DNA of 64,000 nt from Paramecium octaurelia (taxonomy: Eukaryota > Ciliophora > Oligohymenophorea > Peniculida > Parameciidae): NCBI GenBank assembly GCA_905182995.1, contig CAJJDP010000048.1:310001-374000 (forward strand). The letters are read 5' to 3'. The notes beneath the pieces were generated by a model. The model did not search any database. It saw only the letters and a program-made list of their open reading frames with translations, and was not told where the DNA came from. Of the stretch, positions 51,101 through 63,229 are shown piece after piece; position 1 is the first letter of the stretch; the number at the start of each line of letters is the position of its first letter. Position numbers and translations under genes: made by a program.

Positions 51101-54100
51101 TATTTAATATAGTTTTATTGCAAGCCATTCTAATATTTTTGACTATCGTTAAATTATGAAAGAAAATAAATTTTAAATAAAACAAAATTTTAAGCAAAAC
51201 TTCAGATACATTTTCAAAATTATAAATAATGAAAAGAATACAATGACCTACATAAATTAACTCTAAATATTAGTTATTAAATCAGCATTAATTTTGTACT
51301 AATAAAACTTTCCAAAACACTAAATTACATTACCCCCTAACTAATCTTCAAAATTATCTTTAATTCCCAAAAATTATAAAATTGGATTCACAGATATCAA
51401 TTCAGAAGACTAAAAATAAATCTAAAGATTTTCTGGATATTCTACATTTATAAACTTCAAATATGAGTAAAATTATAATGTATCTAAGATTTCTAAAAAT
51501 TATTAGGGAGAACCAAGAAGGAATGCAAAAATAGCGAAACTTCCTAATGCAAGCATAATATTGTAACCAAGTTTTTAGAAATTCTGAGAAACTTCTACTT
51601 ATGCTTGATTTAAAACTAAAGGGGCGGTTAATACAATTTATGATGATGATGGTGGTACTGGTAAATCGTTTTCATCAAATAAAATAAGATCGACCTTAAC
51701 ATCCAAAATTGGGTTTTGTGAGAGTTGCTTATTAATTTCAATTTTTAATTCATAATTGATATCTCGAGTCTCATTTGAGACTATTTCTATTACAGGAAAA
51801 ATACTAATATTATAATAAGTAGGATCAATGTTAATTTAATTAAGATTAAAATCTAAAAAGTTTATATTTTATTAATCTAGCTTAACTTCTTTAGTATAAG
51901 ATAATTTAACGTATTGCGTGTTAAGAGTTGAATTTAAGAATAGAACAGAAATTTTACTAATAGGGAAGCATTAACTAATAAAAGAAAAGGAGCCGATACA
52001 ATTCCAATCATCTTCGATTTTACATTATTTTGAACACCCATCAGAATTAATCCTATTTCCATCATCGCATTCTTCATCTTAATTAATAATTCCATTTCCA
52101 CATGAGAGACACTTATTATATTCCAAAATATAATCTGGTTAACATTCTAAACAAAGATCTCCATCGCAAACTAAGCAATTATTCTTACATACAATTTTTA
52201 ATTCTTATTGTTATTATGATTCAGGTTCATTATCTTTAGTTTGATTAAGAGTTTGAACCTTTGTAATACATTAACCATTTAGAAATTCTTCTTCAGCCTT
52301 ACATTTATCTTAGCATTTACCAGATTCACAAACTTTACAATCAAAACTACATTAAAATTAGCATTCAAAACAACCATCATATTAGATATCATTGCCATCA
52401 TCACATTCCTCTAATCCGCTAATGACTATTTTATCACCGCATATTGGTTGACATATATTGTTTATCAATTAAAAATTTAAGTCACATATGAGGCAGTTTA
52501 TATCCTTATCGCAAAATTAACAAAATAATCCGCATTAAAATTAACATTCATGACATCCATCTTCAATAATCTGATTACCATCATCACATTATTCATTAGA
52601 ATATAATGCAACTTAATTATCTCCACATATTTGCTAACATTTATTATCAACTAACTGCCATCCCTCAAGACAAGCATAGCATTTTTCTTAAATACACATT
52701 AAACATTCTAACGAGCAATTTTACATACAATTATAACATTTATTATTTTATAGGCTAACTAAATCTTAGCAATTGCAGGATTAAGTACATTATCTTTTGT
52801 TCGGTGAAAATTTATAATCTTCTTTACATTCTGTTTAACTATCTTATTAAAAATANTACATTTATAAACTTCAAATATGAGTAAAATTATAATGTATCTA
52901 AGATTTCTAAAAATTATTAGGGAGAACCAAGAAGGAATGCAAAAATAGCGAAACTTCCTAATGCAAGCATAATATTGTAACCAAGTTTTTAGAAATTCTG
53001 AGAAACTTCTACTTATGCTTGATTTAAAACTAAAGGGGCGGTTAATACAATTTATGATGATGATGGTGGTACTGGTAAATCGTTTTCATCAAATAAAATA
53101 AGATCGACCTTAACATCCAAAATTGGGTTTTGTGAGAGTTGCTTATTAATTTCAATTTTTAATTCATAATTGATATCTCGAGTCTCATTTGAGACTATTT
53201 CTATTACAGGAAAAATACTAATATTATAATAAGTAGGATCAATGTTAATTTAATTAAGATTAAAATCTAAAAAGTTTATATTTTATTAATCTAGCTTAAC
53301 TTCTTTAGTATAAGATAATTTAACGTATTGCGTGTTAAGAGTTGAATTTAAGAATAGAACAGAAATTTTACTAATAGGGAAGCATTAACTAATAAAAGAA
53401 AAGGAGCCGATACAATTCCAATCATCTTCGATTTTACATTATTTTGAACACCCATCAGAATTAATCCTATTTCCATCATCGCATTCTTCATCTTAATTAA
53501 TAATTCCATTTCCACATGAGAGACACTTATTATATTCCAAAATATAATCTGGTTAACATTCTAAACAAAGATCTCCATCGCAAACTAAGCAATTATTCTT
53601 ACATACAATTTTTAATTCTTATTGTTATTATGATTCAGGTTCATTATCTTTAGTTTGATTAAGAGTTTGAACCTTTGTAATACATTAACCATTTAGAAAT
53701 TCTTCTTCAGCCTTACATTTATCTTAGCATTTACCAGATTCACAAACTTTACAATCAAAACTACATTAAAATTAGCATTCAAAACAACCATCATATTAGA
53801 TATCATTGCCATCATCACATTCCTCTAATCCGCTAATGACTATTTTATCACCGCATATTGGTTGACATATATTGTTTATCAATTAAAAATTTAAGTCACA
53901 TATGAGGCAGTTTATATCCTTATCGCAAAATTAACAAAATAATCCGCATTAAAATTAACATTCATGACATCCGTCTTCAATAATCTGATTACCATCATCA
54001 CATTATTCATTAGAATATAATGCAACTTAATTATCTCCACATATTTGCTAACATTTACTATCAACTAGCTGCCATCCTTCAAGACAAGCATAGCATTTTT

Positions 54101-56165
54101 CTTAAATACACATTAAACATTCTAACGAGCAATTTTACATACAATTATAACATTTATTATTTTATAGGCTAACTAAATCTTAGCAATTGCAGGATTAAGT
54201 ACATTATCTTTTGTTCGGTGAAAATTTATAATCTTCTTTACATTCTGTTTAACTATCTTATTAAAAATAATAAATAATTTAGAAATCGGAAAAATAACAA
54301 AAAGAGAAACTTGAAACTATGTCTAATCCATAATAATTATTTTGAAGTAAATTATACTATTAATATTATTTTAGTATTGATTATTATTGATAGTTGGGTT
54401 GGCAATAAAAGCCAATTATTTCAAAAAAATTATTCCAATTGTTGAAAAATTTAGTTTCTAATTGTTCAACAAAGTTTTCAGATTAAAAGTCACTTTTTTG
54501 AAGTTATATAATCCAATTGTTGAAAACACCAGCTTCTAATTGTTTAACAAAGTTTTCACATTAAACTCCGCTTTTTTCAAGATAATTAGTCCATTTATTG
54601 AAAAATCCAGTTTATAATTTTTCAACAAGGTTTTAATAACATTAAAAGTCATTTTTTTCAAGATAATCAGCCCAATTGTTGAAAAATCCAGTTTCTAATT
54701 GTTCAAAAAGGTTTTCAGATTGAAAGTCATTTTTTTCAAGATAATTAATCCTATTTTCAAAAAAATCTGTTTGTATTTGTTCAACAAAGTTTTCTCTAAT
54801 CTATTAATCAGATATGCACCTATTTTATATAAAAAAATAGGATTATTCACATTATTAGCAAGTTCCAAAAACACAAAGAATGCAATTTAATGGGCACGAA
54901 AATTAACAATTATGACAACCATCATATGGGAGAGAATTACCATCATCACAAACCTCATTTAACATTAAAATATTATCACCACAGATGGGAATACAAGTAT
55001 TTTTTGTGTGTAAATACCATCCATCTAAACAATTCATGCAGATTCCTTTTACACAATTACTACAACCCTAATTACAATCGTATTGATTAGAGAAGCATCC
55101 ATCAAATGGTAAAATATTAAGGTCTTTACATTAATAATCTTCAATTATATCAGTAAATAATGAAAAATCTCTTATTCCAAACCAAGAAGTAGTGACATCT
55201 ACTGAAGTTGTAATCTCTATTCTCAGATTTTGATTATTATGTGCAAAGTTTGATATTTATACTTAGATGACGGTGAAGTTGTTGCATATTATAACTGAAG
55301 ATAGTACATAAGAATTTGAAATTTGAGTTATTAACAATTAGTTATCAATTTTGAATTATATTATTGGTGAAGCTTTATTGAATATTAAGACTTTCAAATT
55401 CAAACTAATCTTATTATGAACCTACAAAAGGAAATCTTTAATAAAATAATTCCCTGTTGATCTTAAATAATTGAAATCTATATATATTTATTATTAATAC
55501 CTGTACATTGTTATATCTATTAGGAAGCTATGCCATTAGTCATCCATCCATCTTCTAAAGATATGGAGGAGAAAACTATTTGATTAAGCGATTAATAAGC
55601 TAATTCCCAAATCTTTTGAGTAATATTTATGGCATTTAAATTAAATTCAGAAAATCCCCATGATTACCAATCAGAGACCATTGTAATTTAAACTGAAGAA
55701 CTTTAGTGAACGATATTTTCAGATATTTCATATGATCCATATGATGAACAATAGTTTGTAAAACTGTGTAGTGAAGGTTAGATTAAAAGATAAAGTTAGT
55801 TGTCAACATACAAATAGAACGAATAGTTAACAGAGTATATCCTATTTAAATAATTTTATAATTACATCCAAAGTCTAAATGACAGGTTGATTAAATCATG
55901 TGATGGAAGCTCAAAAGTTTTTGATGTTAAACTATTAAAGGCTTAGTGTACGCAATCTTCAATGATTACTACGTTATTTGATCCACAATTTTACAAAAAA
56001 AAACCATTAATATGATATTAGTAATTATTCCAATCTTATGTAAAATAATTACATACCATACATTGTTTAAGAAAAATTTCGATAAAAATTACTATAAATT
56101 AGCTGAGACCTACTTATTGTTATTAACAGGAGAAAAAAATTGATAAAGGATATTTGCCATTTCAT
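48179..56165 (-). CDS. Cysteine-rich multispanning membrane protein, copy B (scrambled by assembly)
   Basis: The same protein plan as copy A. It starts at 56,165 with signal peptide MKWQISFINFFLLLITISRS, has introns at the same three positions and an open N-terminal half, five 26-residue repeats (54,420-54,800) and DUF4215-type cysteine modules, and ends with the membrane spans at TGA 48179-48181. The span is ~3.7 kb too long because the middle and 3' parts occur again: 50,616-52,855 and 52,857-54,269 repeat the material in 48,374-50,614 and 49,202-50,614. Read straight through, the joins break the gene. Read as segment 52,857-56,165 joined to the 3' part of segment 48,170-50,614, it gives an intact protein of the copy A type. 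Whether copy B is functional depends on resolving this. Confidence 0.7.
50616..52855. repeat. Partial Cys-rich gene copy between two single-N joins
   Basis: About 2,240 bases equivalent to 48,374-50,614. At the sites I compared where that first segment differs from copy A (for example CTACGGAG against CTACTGAG, TATTATCAAAA against TATTGTCAAAA, ATTACGGAG against ATTAGGGAG), this segment carries the copy A base. It therefore looks like copy A sequence placed a second time. Confidence 0.8.
52857..54269. repeat. Second partial repeat of the Cys-rich gene middle
   Basis: Equivalent to 49,202-50,614, then continues into the unique 5' part of copy B. Early bases match copy A; from about 53,990 copy-specific differences appear (CATCCGTC for CATCCATC, CTAGCTGCC for CTAACTGCC). 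Confidence 0.8.
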
Positions 56166-56416
56166 TGTTTATATCTCTTCTTTCTATTAATTACAAAAAT
56201 TAATTTATTTAATAATCATCAGCTTTTATTATTCTATTAATTCTAAAATCACTTAGTTAGAAGTCACTATCAAAGCCAAAGGCATATTCAAGACATCATA
56301 TATTAATAAGATACTGTTCATTATTAAATATAAAAATATACTAATGTAAATTTTCCAATTTTATTTTTAAATCGTCTGATGTATATTAAATTTTGAAGAT
56401 AAATTCCAGCGTAGAA

Positions 56417-56497
56417 ATCAATTTGACCGAGTGGTTAAGGCGGTGTACTTGAAATACATTGGGTTTATCTGCGCAGGGTAGAATTCTACCGCTGAAG
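56417..56497 (+). pseudogene. Degenerate tRNA-Ser(UGA)
   Basis: Aligns with the intact tRNA-Ser copies across its length and keeps the D-arm, the anticodon loop CTTGAAA and the anticodon stem with paired changes (TGTA...TACA). The acceptor stem is mutated (ATCAATT), and the conserved GGTTCGAATCC of the T-arm is replaced by GGTAGAATTCTACC, so box B of the internal promoter is destroyed. Lies 252 bp upstream of Cys-rich copy B, mirroring the arrangement at the other copies. Confidence 0.88.
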
Positions 56498-56589
56498 GCT
56501 TTTTTATAAATTTGATACTATTTTCGATCTACTATTATAATAATTTTCTCAAATAACCTAAATAGTTGTAATCGAAATTTTAGCCATTG

Positions 56590-58851
56590 GGAAACATTAA
56601 CTTAAAAATGAAATGGTTTCTAAACAATTCCAATTCTTTTCTATTTTACATTAATTCGAACATCCATCCGAATTGATCCTATTTCCATCATCACATTCTT
56701 CGTCTTGGGCTATAATTCCATCTCCACAGAAGAAAAACTGATTATTTCCAAAATCTCATCTGGTTAGTATTCGAGACAAAGATCCCCGTCGCAAACTAAG
56801 CAATCATTTTTGCATTCAGATTGCTCTGGTTCAATTTCTTCACTTTCAGTTGGAACATTTTAATACAATCAACTTTACACATAACTTCGCATTTGCCAGA
56901 TTCACAAATTTTACAGCCAAATCTACATTAAAATTAACATTCATAACAACCATCATATTTAATATCATTTCCATCATCACATTCCTCTAATCCATTTATG
57001 ACTATTTTATCACCGCATATTGGTTCACATGCATGATGTACCAGTTTGAAATTTGGTTCACATATGATACAATTTAATTCCTTATCGCAAAATTAACAAA
57101 ATAATCCGCATTAAAATTAACATTCATGGCATCCATCATCAATAGATTGATTTCCATCATCACACTATTCATAAGAATATAATGCGACTTAATTGTCTCC
57201 GCAAATTTGCTAGCATTTATGATTAACCAACTTCCATCCCTCAAAACAAGCATTAAACATTCTAATTAGCAGTTTTATACAAAATTATAACAATCATTAT
57301 TTTATAAGCTAACTAAATCTTAACAATTGCAAATTTCAACACATTGTCTTTTGCTGGGTGAAAATTTAGAACCTTTATTACATTCAGTTAAACTATCTTA
57401 TTAATAATCTTAAATAATTAAAAAATCTGGAAAAACATCCCAATTATTGAAAAAAATCAGTTTCTATTTGTTCAACAAAGTTTTCACCATTCTATTAATT
57501 AGGTATACACTTATCTTCTATAAGAAAATAGGATTTTTTTCACATTCTTTGCAAACACCAAAAAAACAAAGAATGCAATTTTATGGACAAGAAAACTAGC
57601 AATGATGACAATTATCATATGAAATAGAGTTATCATCATAACAAACTTCATTTAACATTAATTTTTGATAACCACAGAGATACAAATATCTTGTGTGTCC
57701 AAATACCAGCCATCTAAACAGTTGATGCAGATTCCTTTTACACAATTATTATAACCAAAATTACAATCATATAGATTAGAGAAACTTCCATCAAATGGTT
57801 AAATGTTGAAGTCTTTACATTAATATTCTTCAATAATATTATCAATGAATAATGAAAAGTCTCTGATTCCAAACCAAGAAATAGAGCCATCCTGAAATTA
57901 GCACCTCGATTCTAAGATTTTCATTATTATGCATAAAATCAGTTATTCTTACTTACATGACTATGAATTTGCTGCATAATGGAAGTGCCAATTATACATA
58001 AGAATTTGAAGTTTGAGTTGTTAACAGTTAGTTATCTATTTTGAAATATATTGTTGGTGAAGCTTAACTGAATATTAAGACTTTCAAATTCAAACTAATC
58101 TTATTATGAACCTTCAAAACGAAATCTTTGATAAAATTATTTCCTGTTGATCTTAAAAAATAAAAATCTATTTTTATTTCTTATTTATACCTGTACATTA
58201 CTCGATTTATTAGGAAACTATGTTGTTAATTATCCATCCATCATTTAAAGTTATCGATGAGAGAATTCGTTTATTCAAAGATTAACAAACTAATTTCCAA
58301 ATATTTTTAGCTATTGCTTAAGACAATTAAAGTAAATTCAGAAAAGCCCCATGATTTTTAATTAGAAACCATTGTAATTTAAATTGAAGTACTAGAAAGA
58401 TCAATATTTTGAGATGTATCATATGATCCATATGGTGGACAGTCGTTTGTAAAAGTGTACAGAGAGTTTTAGATTATAAGATAAGTTCATTATCAACATA
58501 CAAATAGAATGAATAGCTAACAGAATTTATCCTATCTTCATAACTTTATATTTACATCCAAAGCTTAAATGATAGATTGATTAAATCATGTAATGGAAGC
58601 TCAAAAGTTTTTGAAGTTAAACTATTAAAAGAGTAGGAGCATCCATTCATGATTAATATATTTTTTAATCCGCAACTTGCCACAGAATAACTATTGTTAT
58701 CCAGTTAATATATATTCCAATCTTATTAAAACAATAACATACCAAAGTTTGACGTTGTAAAACTTCCATAAAAATTTCTATAAATTAGTTGAGACCTACT
58801 AATTGTTATTAGCAGGAGATAATAATTCAGAAAACATATTCGCCATAACAT
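56590..58851 (-). pseudogene. Cysteine-rich membrane protein, copy C, truncated and frameshifted
   Basis: Begins at 58,851 (MLWRICFLNYYLLLITISRS) with the same signal peptide plan and intron positions as copies A and B. The frame is lost near 58,470-58,490, where a small deletion separates ILQSKTLC from the expected CPPYGSY region. Cysteine modules follow with several Cys replaced (VCYDDNSISYDNC), only one vestigial 26-residue repeat remains, and similarity ends at about 56,590, just after KIEKNWNC, so the whole transmembrane half is absent. Clearly a decaying copy, flanked by an intact tRNA-Ser 259 bp upstream. Confidence 0.85.
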
Positions 58852-59109
58852 TGGTGATATCTCTTACTTCTAATATTTAATTTTATTTGGTTCAATGCTT
58901 ATTAATTTATATAAAATTATATTTATTAATTTAAAGATTAGAATTAATTTGTCAAAACTAAATAATATTGGAGACATCGTTTAGTGATGTTTTGCTCTAA
59001 ATTATAAAATATACATTTTAATCTAAAAAAGATACTAAGTATATTAATGTAATTGATCTTAATTTACCTGGCATATAATTAAATTTTGAAGGTAAATTCC
59101 AGCATAGAA

Positions 59110-59190
59110 GTCAGTTTGGCCGAGTGGTTAAGGCGGTGGACTTGAAATCCACTGGGTTTACCCGCGCAGGTTCGAATCCTGCAGCTGACG
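59110..59190 (+). tRNA. tRNA-Ser(UGA)
   Basis: Identical to the tRNA at 29,720-29,800: acceptor stem, D-arm, anticodon TGA, long variable arm, T-arm GCAGGTTCGAATCCTGC and discriminator G. Divergent from pseudogene copy C. A T-run directly downstream (59,192-59,198) is a likely Pol III terminator. Confidence 0.97.
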
Positions 59191-59904
59191 ATTTTTTTAT
59201 AAAGTTGTTACAAACTTCTATATAATCATTAATTACATTTATTTTCTCAAATAAACTATATAGTTGAATATGATTGTGAGCTTAAGTATATCTGAGATCG
59301 TTTGAGTAGCATTAAATGTTTGAAATAATTTAACATTCTGCACAGAATTTTGGGAGATTTAGATTGGATAGGCTTAAAAGTATTATTTAACTTAGATAAT
59401 TCTATGATTATTTTCTTTTAGTCATTTCATTTAAAAATTTCACAGTAGTCCTAAAGGCTTTTATTGATATTAATACACTAATGATTAAAATTTACTGTTA
59501 GCAATGATAATTTACTGTTTTTCTGGATATAAATTTTAAGGCTCTTAATCCTATCCTAGTCTACCAAAAACTAATCCCTGCTATGTTTCATCTATAAATT
59601 AGCGCTAATTATCTATTAAAACTATTAACACAGAATTTACAAATTTAGTTAAAATTTATAGCTATTGAGTTAAATTTTAATTCGCTTCAACTTAAAATAA
59701 GATTTGATTCAAAAAGATTGTCATCATCAATAATAGTGATTTCTAAAGTTATTCGTTTTTGTATTTATTCATTATTCTGAAAATGACTATTTTTTTGATT
59801 ACAATTAACTGAAATTTATTTGAAAAAAAAGAAGAAATATATCTAAATTATTTAGAATATTTGTTCTATGATCCCTATATTAATATATTTAAATATAGAA
59901 TTCA
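59191..59904. other. Intergenic
   Basis: About 710 bp AT-rich. The first ~80 bp resemble the DNA beyond the other tRNA-Ser copies. No gene recognised. Confidence 0.45.
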
Positions 59905-60678
59905 TCAAATTAACCCTTGCGTTTCTTAATCATACTTTTAGAAAATTGATTGAATTTCATTTATTATTTGACTACATTCTGTTAATATTTTTGAATCTCC
60001 TTTATTTTCTTTACAATAATTTCTAAATTTAGGAGTTTTCTCTTTTAACAACTTTACATTTGCAGGGTTATTATTAGTCTATTTTATTGATATAAGATAT
60101 TAAAGACGTTTATCAAATGTGGATCTCATATTCTTAAGAGTGTCTAATAATTATTTTTCATTTAAGATTTTTTAAGATTTTCCTTTAGATTTATTTTTCT
60201 AAATCCTAACATTTATTTCTTCATCAGAATCTTCCAAAATATTAGGTCTAACAACATCTGAATATGAACTTTTCTTTGGTTCAATAACATAAGAAATTAA
60301 TTAACTTTGCAAGTCTGATTATCCTTTAACAATCTTCTCCTAAACTGAAAGTTACGATAAAGCTTCTTTAACTTCTCTTTATAAGTTTTCAAGAAGGCTT
60401 TTTAATAATTGAGCTTCATAATCTGAAATCTTAATTTCAATGTAACTTGAATGAGTGTCTGATGATAGTTCGGAAATATGAGAATTTTTTTCTAATCCAT
60501 CCAATATTGTGTCAAATTAGGTTTCTTCTTGGAAATTTTTTTATTTAAATTGATCTTTTGGTTTTCTCTCCTTATTTTTTAAAATGAAGATCAATCGTTA
60601 CAGTATGTGATCTTTCTCATCGGAAGTCATGTTAATTTGTAGTTGTTATTGTTATTGCTATTGTTGTTGTTGTTGCAT
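59905..60678 (-). CDS. Poly-Gln-leader helical protein (unit Y), unknown
   Basis: A 257-residue intronless frame from 60,678 to TGA 59905-59907. It opens with 11 consecutive Gln codons (mixed CAA, TAG, TAA), then a hydrophilic helical protein with blocks SDYEAQLLKSLLENLQREVK, EEINVRIQKNKSKGK and KNMRSTFDKRLQYL, coiled-coil in character. No known domain. The broken copy at 28,374-29,062 is its paralogue, and both lie on the far side of a tRNA-Ser from a Cys-rich gene, so the pair was carried along in the duplication. Confidence 0.72.
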
Positions 60679-60869
60679 TTGCTATGAAATATTTGAAGTT
60701 AAAAATAATAGAAAATATATTTCTATTACAAAATACCTGATATTTATGTTTTATTGTATTATTAGAATTAAAATTCTACATATTATATAATTAAATAATA
60801 CAAAGAATTGGAAAACTTGATAACAATGAAATTAAATGTTAAATATCAATATTTTAATAATAATCTCAC

Positions 60870-61019
60870 TCAGGTGCTTATTATTTGATCTTTTAATTCC
60901 AGACTTTTTAATTTTTTGATCTCTTTTGAATCAACTTTTATTTATTTTGAAAGTACTTATTTTTAAACCTTTTGTAAATACTTTTGATATTTCTTCTTCT
61001 TCTCTGAAGTCTTATCCAT
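60870..61019 (-). pseudogene. Shortened paralogue of small coiled protein X
   Basis: From an ATG at 61,019 (MDKTSEKKKKYQKYLQKVQK) to TGA 60870-60872 it matches residues ~35-80 of the gene at 27,931. Upstream the similarity continues in another frame (TDNYFTR) with bases missing and no start codon. So either a truncated gene of 49 codons or a pseudogene; I favour the latter. Confidence 0.55.
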
Positions 61020-61550
61020 TTATTGTAATTCCTAATAAAGTTATAATCTTTAACCTGGTAAAATAATTATCTGTCCCTTAATAAAGATAAAGATTAAGGT
61101 ATTTTATATTATGTTAATCAAATTTTTATAATCTATGGATTAAGGTTATAATTAATTTAATAATCAATAAGTATTACTCTTACTTTCTTTTTAGGACTCT
61201 CTTATGTCGGATTCTTGTTTTAAATTTTCTATTCGCTTAATAAATTTTTGATTTGTTGAGTATATATGTTTGAGGTCAATAATAATTTGTTTTTCCTAAA
61301 ATCCTGCAAGTATTATTTGGTACTTTACATGTGTATTATCGCTATTATTCAAGAGAATCCCAGGGCTGAGAATTCCAAAGAGTAGATTATATTTGGGTAG
61401 TGATTTAAGATATATACAACATGAGGATAGATTATCTCTAAATGAAATTTTAAGAATTTGATTGGCAAAGGTGGGATAAAATAATTTAATAAAATGGACA
61501 AGGATTAATTTTAATTAATTTTCTAAATATAATTTGTTTGAAATTTCTAA
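61020..61550. other. Intergenic or unrecognised gene
   Basis: About 530 bp. On the minus strand a TGA-free frame of ~130 codons runs from about 61,590 to about 61,180 (with LPKYNLLFGILSPGILL), but it has no start and overlaps the next gene. Not annotated as a gene. Confidence 0.3.
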
Positions 61551-62103
61551 ATGTCCAAAAAAGATATCTTCAAAGCAAACAAAGTTTCAATTCTAAAAAG
61601 GGTTCCTAGGATTCAACATAGCCCAATTAGAAATTTTAAGAGGACAATTTAGCCACAATATGCCTTATCAGGTCATATGGATGATCCAATTTAAATAATT
61701 GATTCAAAGGGGGAACAGTACCTAAAGAAGGGGAAAATTTGGAAGAACTCCTCTTCAGAAGATTGACAGTTTGTTGGATAAATAAGATGGAAAGGACCTT
61801 TTGAAAAAAGTAATTGAGACATCAAAGGTTAATGAGTGAAACTTCTTATTGTGAGCACCTCTGATAATAAGCCCTAAAAATTGAATAACTAATAAGGAGG
61901 AGAAAAGAATTTATAAATATTTCCAAATGAGTTGAATGAGAATTCAAGAGGGAGAGTCTTAAGCATACCTGGTGAGTTATAGATACAACCCAATGGGGTA
62001 GCCAGAATATCGAATGATACCTAAACGTATTGACCTTACTGTAAGATTCCATTCTAATTTTCAAAAATATTCAAACATTCATGCCCTTCAAGTGTAAACT
62101 TGA
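61551..62103 (+). CDS. Putative basic/Gln-rich protein, frame changes unresolved
   Basis: Begins MSKKDIFKANKVSILKRVPR at 61,551 in locally less AT-rich DNA, which suggests coding. Coding-like text continues in a second frame (TPLQKIDSLLDKQDGKDLLK) and a third (NENSRGRVLSIPGELQIQP), the last with a possible 19-nt intron before the end at TGA 62101-62103. No canonical introns explain the first two changes (near 61,735 and 61,830). It is a real gene with sequence errors, or a recent pseudogene. Family not recognised. Confidence 0.42.
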
Positions 62104-62114
62104 ACTCTAGTTTT

Positions 62115-62646
62115 TCAAAATGACAGTTGATTCACCTCATAAAAATAAATAAATAAATTATAAAACTAAAATAAAGCGCTAATTAAAAATAAAATAAATA
62201 TGTGAGTTGGGATATTTACAAAGCTATTTATTTAATTATTAAAGAATTATATATTTTATAGTTGAAAGCCACTTAGGTCAAGAATAATTTTAGCTTGGGG
62301 TTCATCAATTCCTAATGCGATTAGAATTTCTGTCTGAAGTTTAAGAGATCTAAATAACTCAAGAGCAAGAACCAACTTCAACTATTTAGAAACTGTCCCA
62401 ATTATTATCTTATATATATCAGTTTATCTTTATGATAATAAATTTTCAGATGAATTTTATAGAATTAAATCAATAATTTATTTGCAGTCCCTAATATTAT
62501 TATTATAGTATCATTTTATAAATCCCTTATGAAAATATCTTTAAGTGATTACTATACCTACAATATTCAGAAAAATTTTGACCAAACCAATAAATTGAGA
62601 AATTCGGATAACATTGAATAATAGCTAACACAAGGAGGACTATCAT
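62115..62646 (-). CDS. Putative small secreted protein, multi-exon
   Basis: Starts at 62,646 with a convincing signal peptide, MIVLLVLAIIQCYPNFSIYW. Coding-like text resumes downstream in another frame (VLALELFRSLKLQTEILIAL, then GIDEPQAKIILDL) and runs to TGA 62115-62117. The intron(s) joining the parts are not certain; a 23-nt candidate starts at about 62,570. Function unknown. Confidence 0.35.
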
Positions 62647-62839
62647 TCAGTTTTTATTTTTTTATTTGAAATATCTTCATCATCATTTATACCTAGTCCA
62701 AATGCCGCATTTTATTGCTCTATTATCTGTATTAGGAGAGCCTATCAAGAATTTGTAGCCTCAGTTCAAGCTGTTGTAACGTCTTCAGAATTGTTATAAT
62801 TATCTACCTGGATTTTAATATTATCATAAATGATATCGT

Positions 62840-63190
62840 ATGCATAAGAAATAGAGAATGGGAAAGTCAATTACATGTTATCCTAAGACGCTCAGGCATA
62901 TTCTGCATATTAAGTAATAGAATAAGCCAGAATTAAAAACACATAGACATGTTAACTGTCAAATATTACAAAGAGTTTGCTTCTTTATCTAAGGACTATT
63001 AACTTCCTACCCTATTAAAATGCTTTCATTTTTACAAATTTGAAACATAGTTTTATTTAGAATTTATAATTCCAAATTATTATACTTATTTGTAATTTTA
63101 TGAAAATTGAAATGAAAAACAGTTGATAAAATAATTTATGTTGTAAGAAGATTGTGGTTCTAATATTGAAATTGGGTTATTTATGTATGG
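62840..63190 (+). pseudogene. Fragment of the pseudokinase gene
   Basis: Matches, with substitutions and indels, the part of the gene at 25,416-27,415 that encodes the C-lobe and beyond (ENGRVKCMQF, YSTYLNNRISQNN, LLTYNPQNRLSFLQIYKHSF). Frames are broken. No start or splice sites. Orientation is opposite to the parent, as expected for the mirrored arm. Confidence 0.78.
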
Positions 63191-63229
63191 ATAAATATTT
63201 AACAAAAATTGCATAGTAATAAAAGGAAA

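Larger units (their letters stand above)
46990..56500. repeat. Inverted-repeat arm 2 (decayed, with assembly joins)
   Basis: Reverse complement of arm 1 (29,700-36,004): WD40 fragment, SR fragment, shared spacer, Cys-rich copy B, tRNA-Ser remnant. It is longer than arm 1 because parts of copy B are present two to three times between single-N joins at 50,615 and 52,856. Confidence 0.82.

Noticed and set aside
60640-60680. GTT/ATT trinucleotide tract, considered as a microsatellite
   Set aside because: It encodes the poly-Gln leader of the gene ending at 59,905, using CAA, TAA and TAG codons.
61180-61590. Minus-strand TGA-free frame of ~130 codons
   Set aside because: No start codon, upstream TGA, overlaps the 5' end of a better supported + strand frame; length is not rare by chance in code 6.
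61846-62064. Minus-strand 72-codon frame
   Set aside because: Antisense to coding-like sequence of the + strand gene at 61,551; no recognisable motif.
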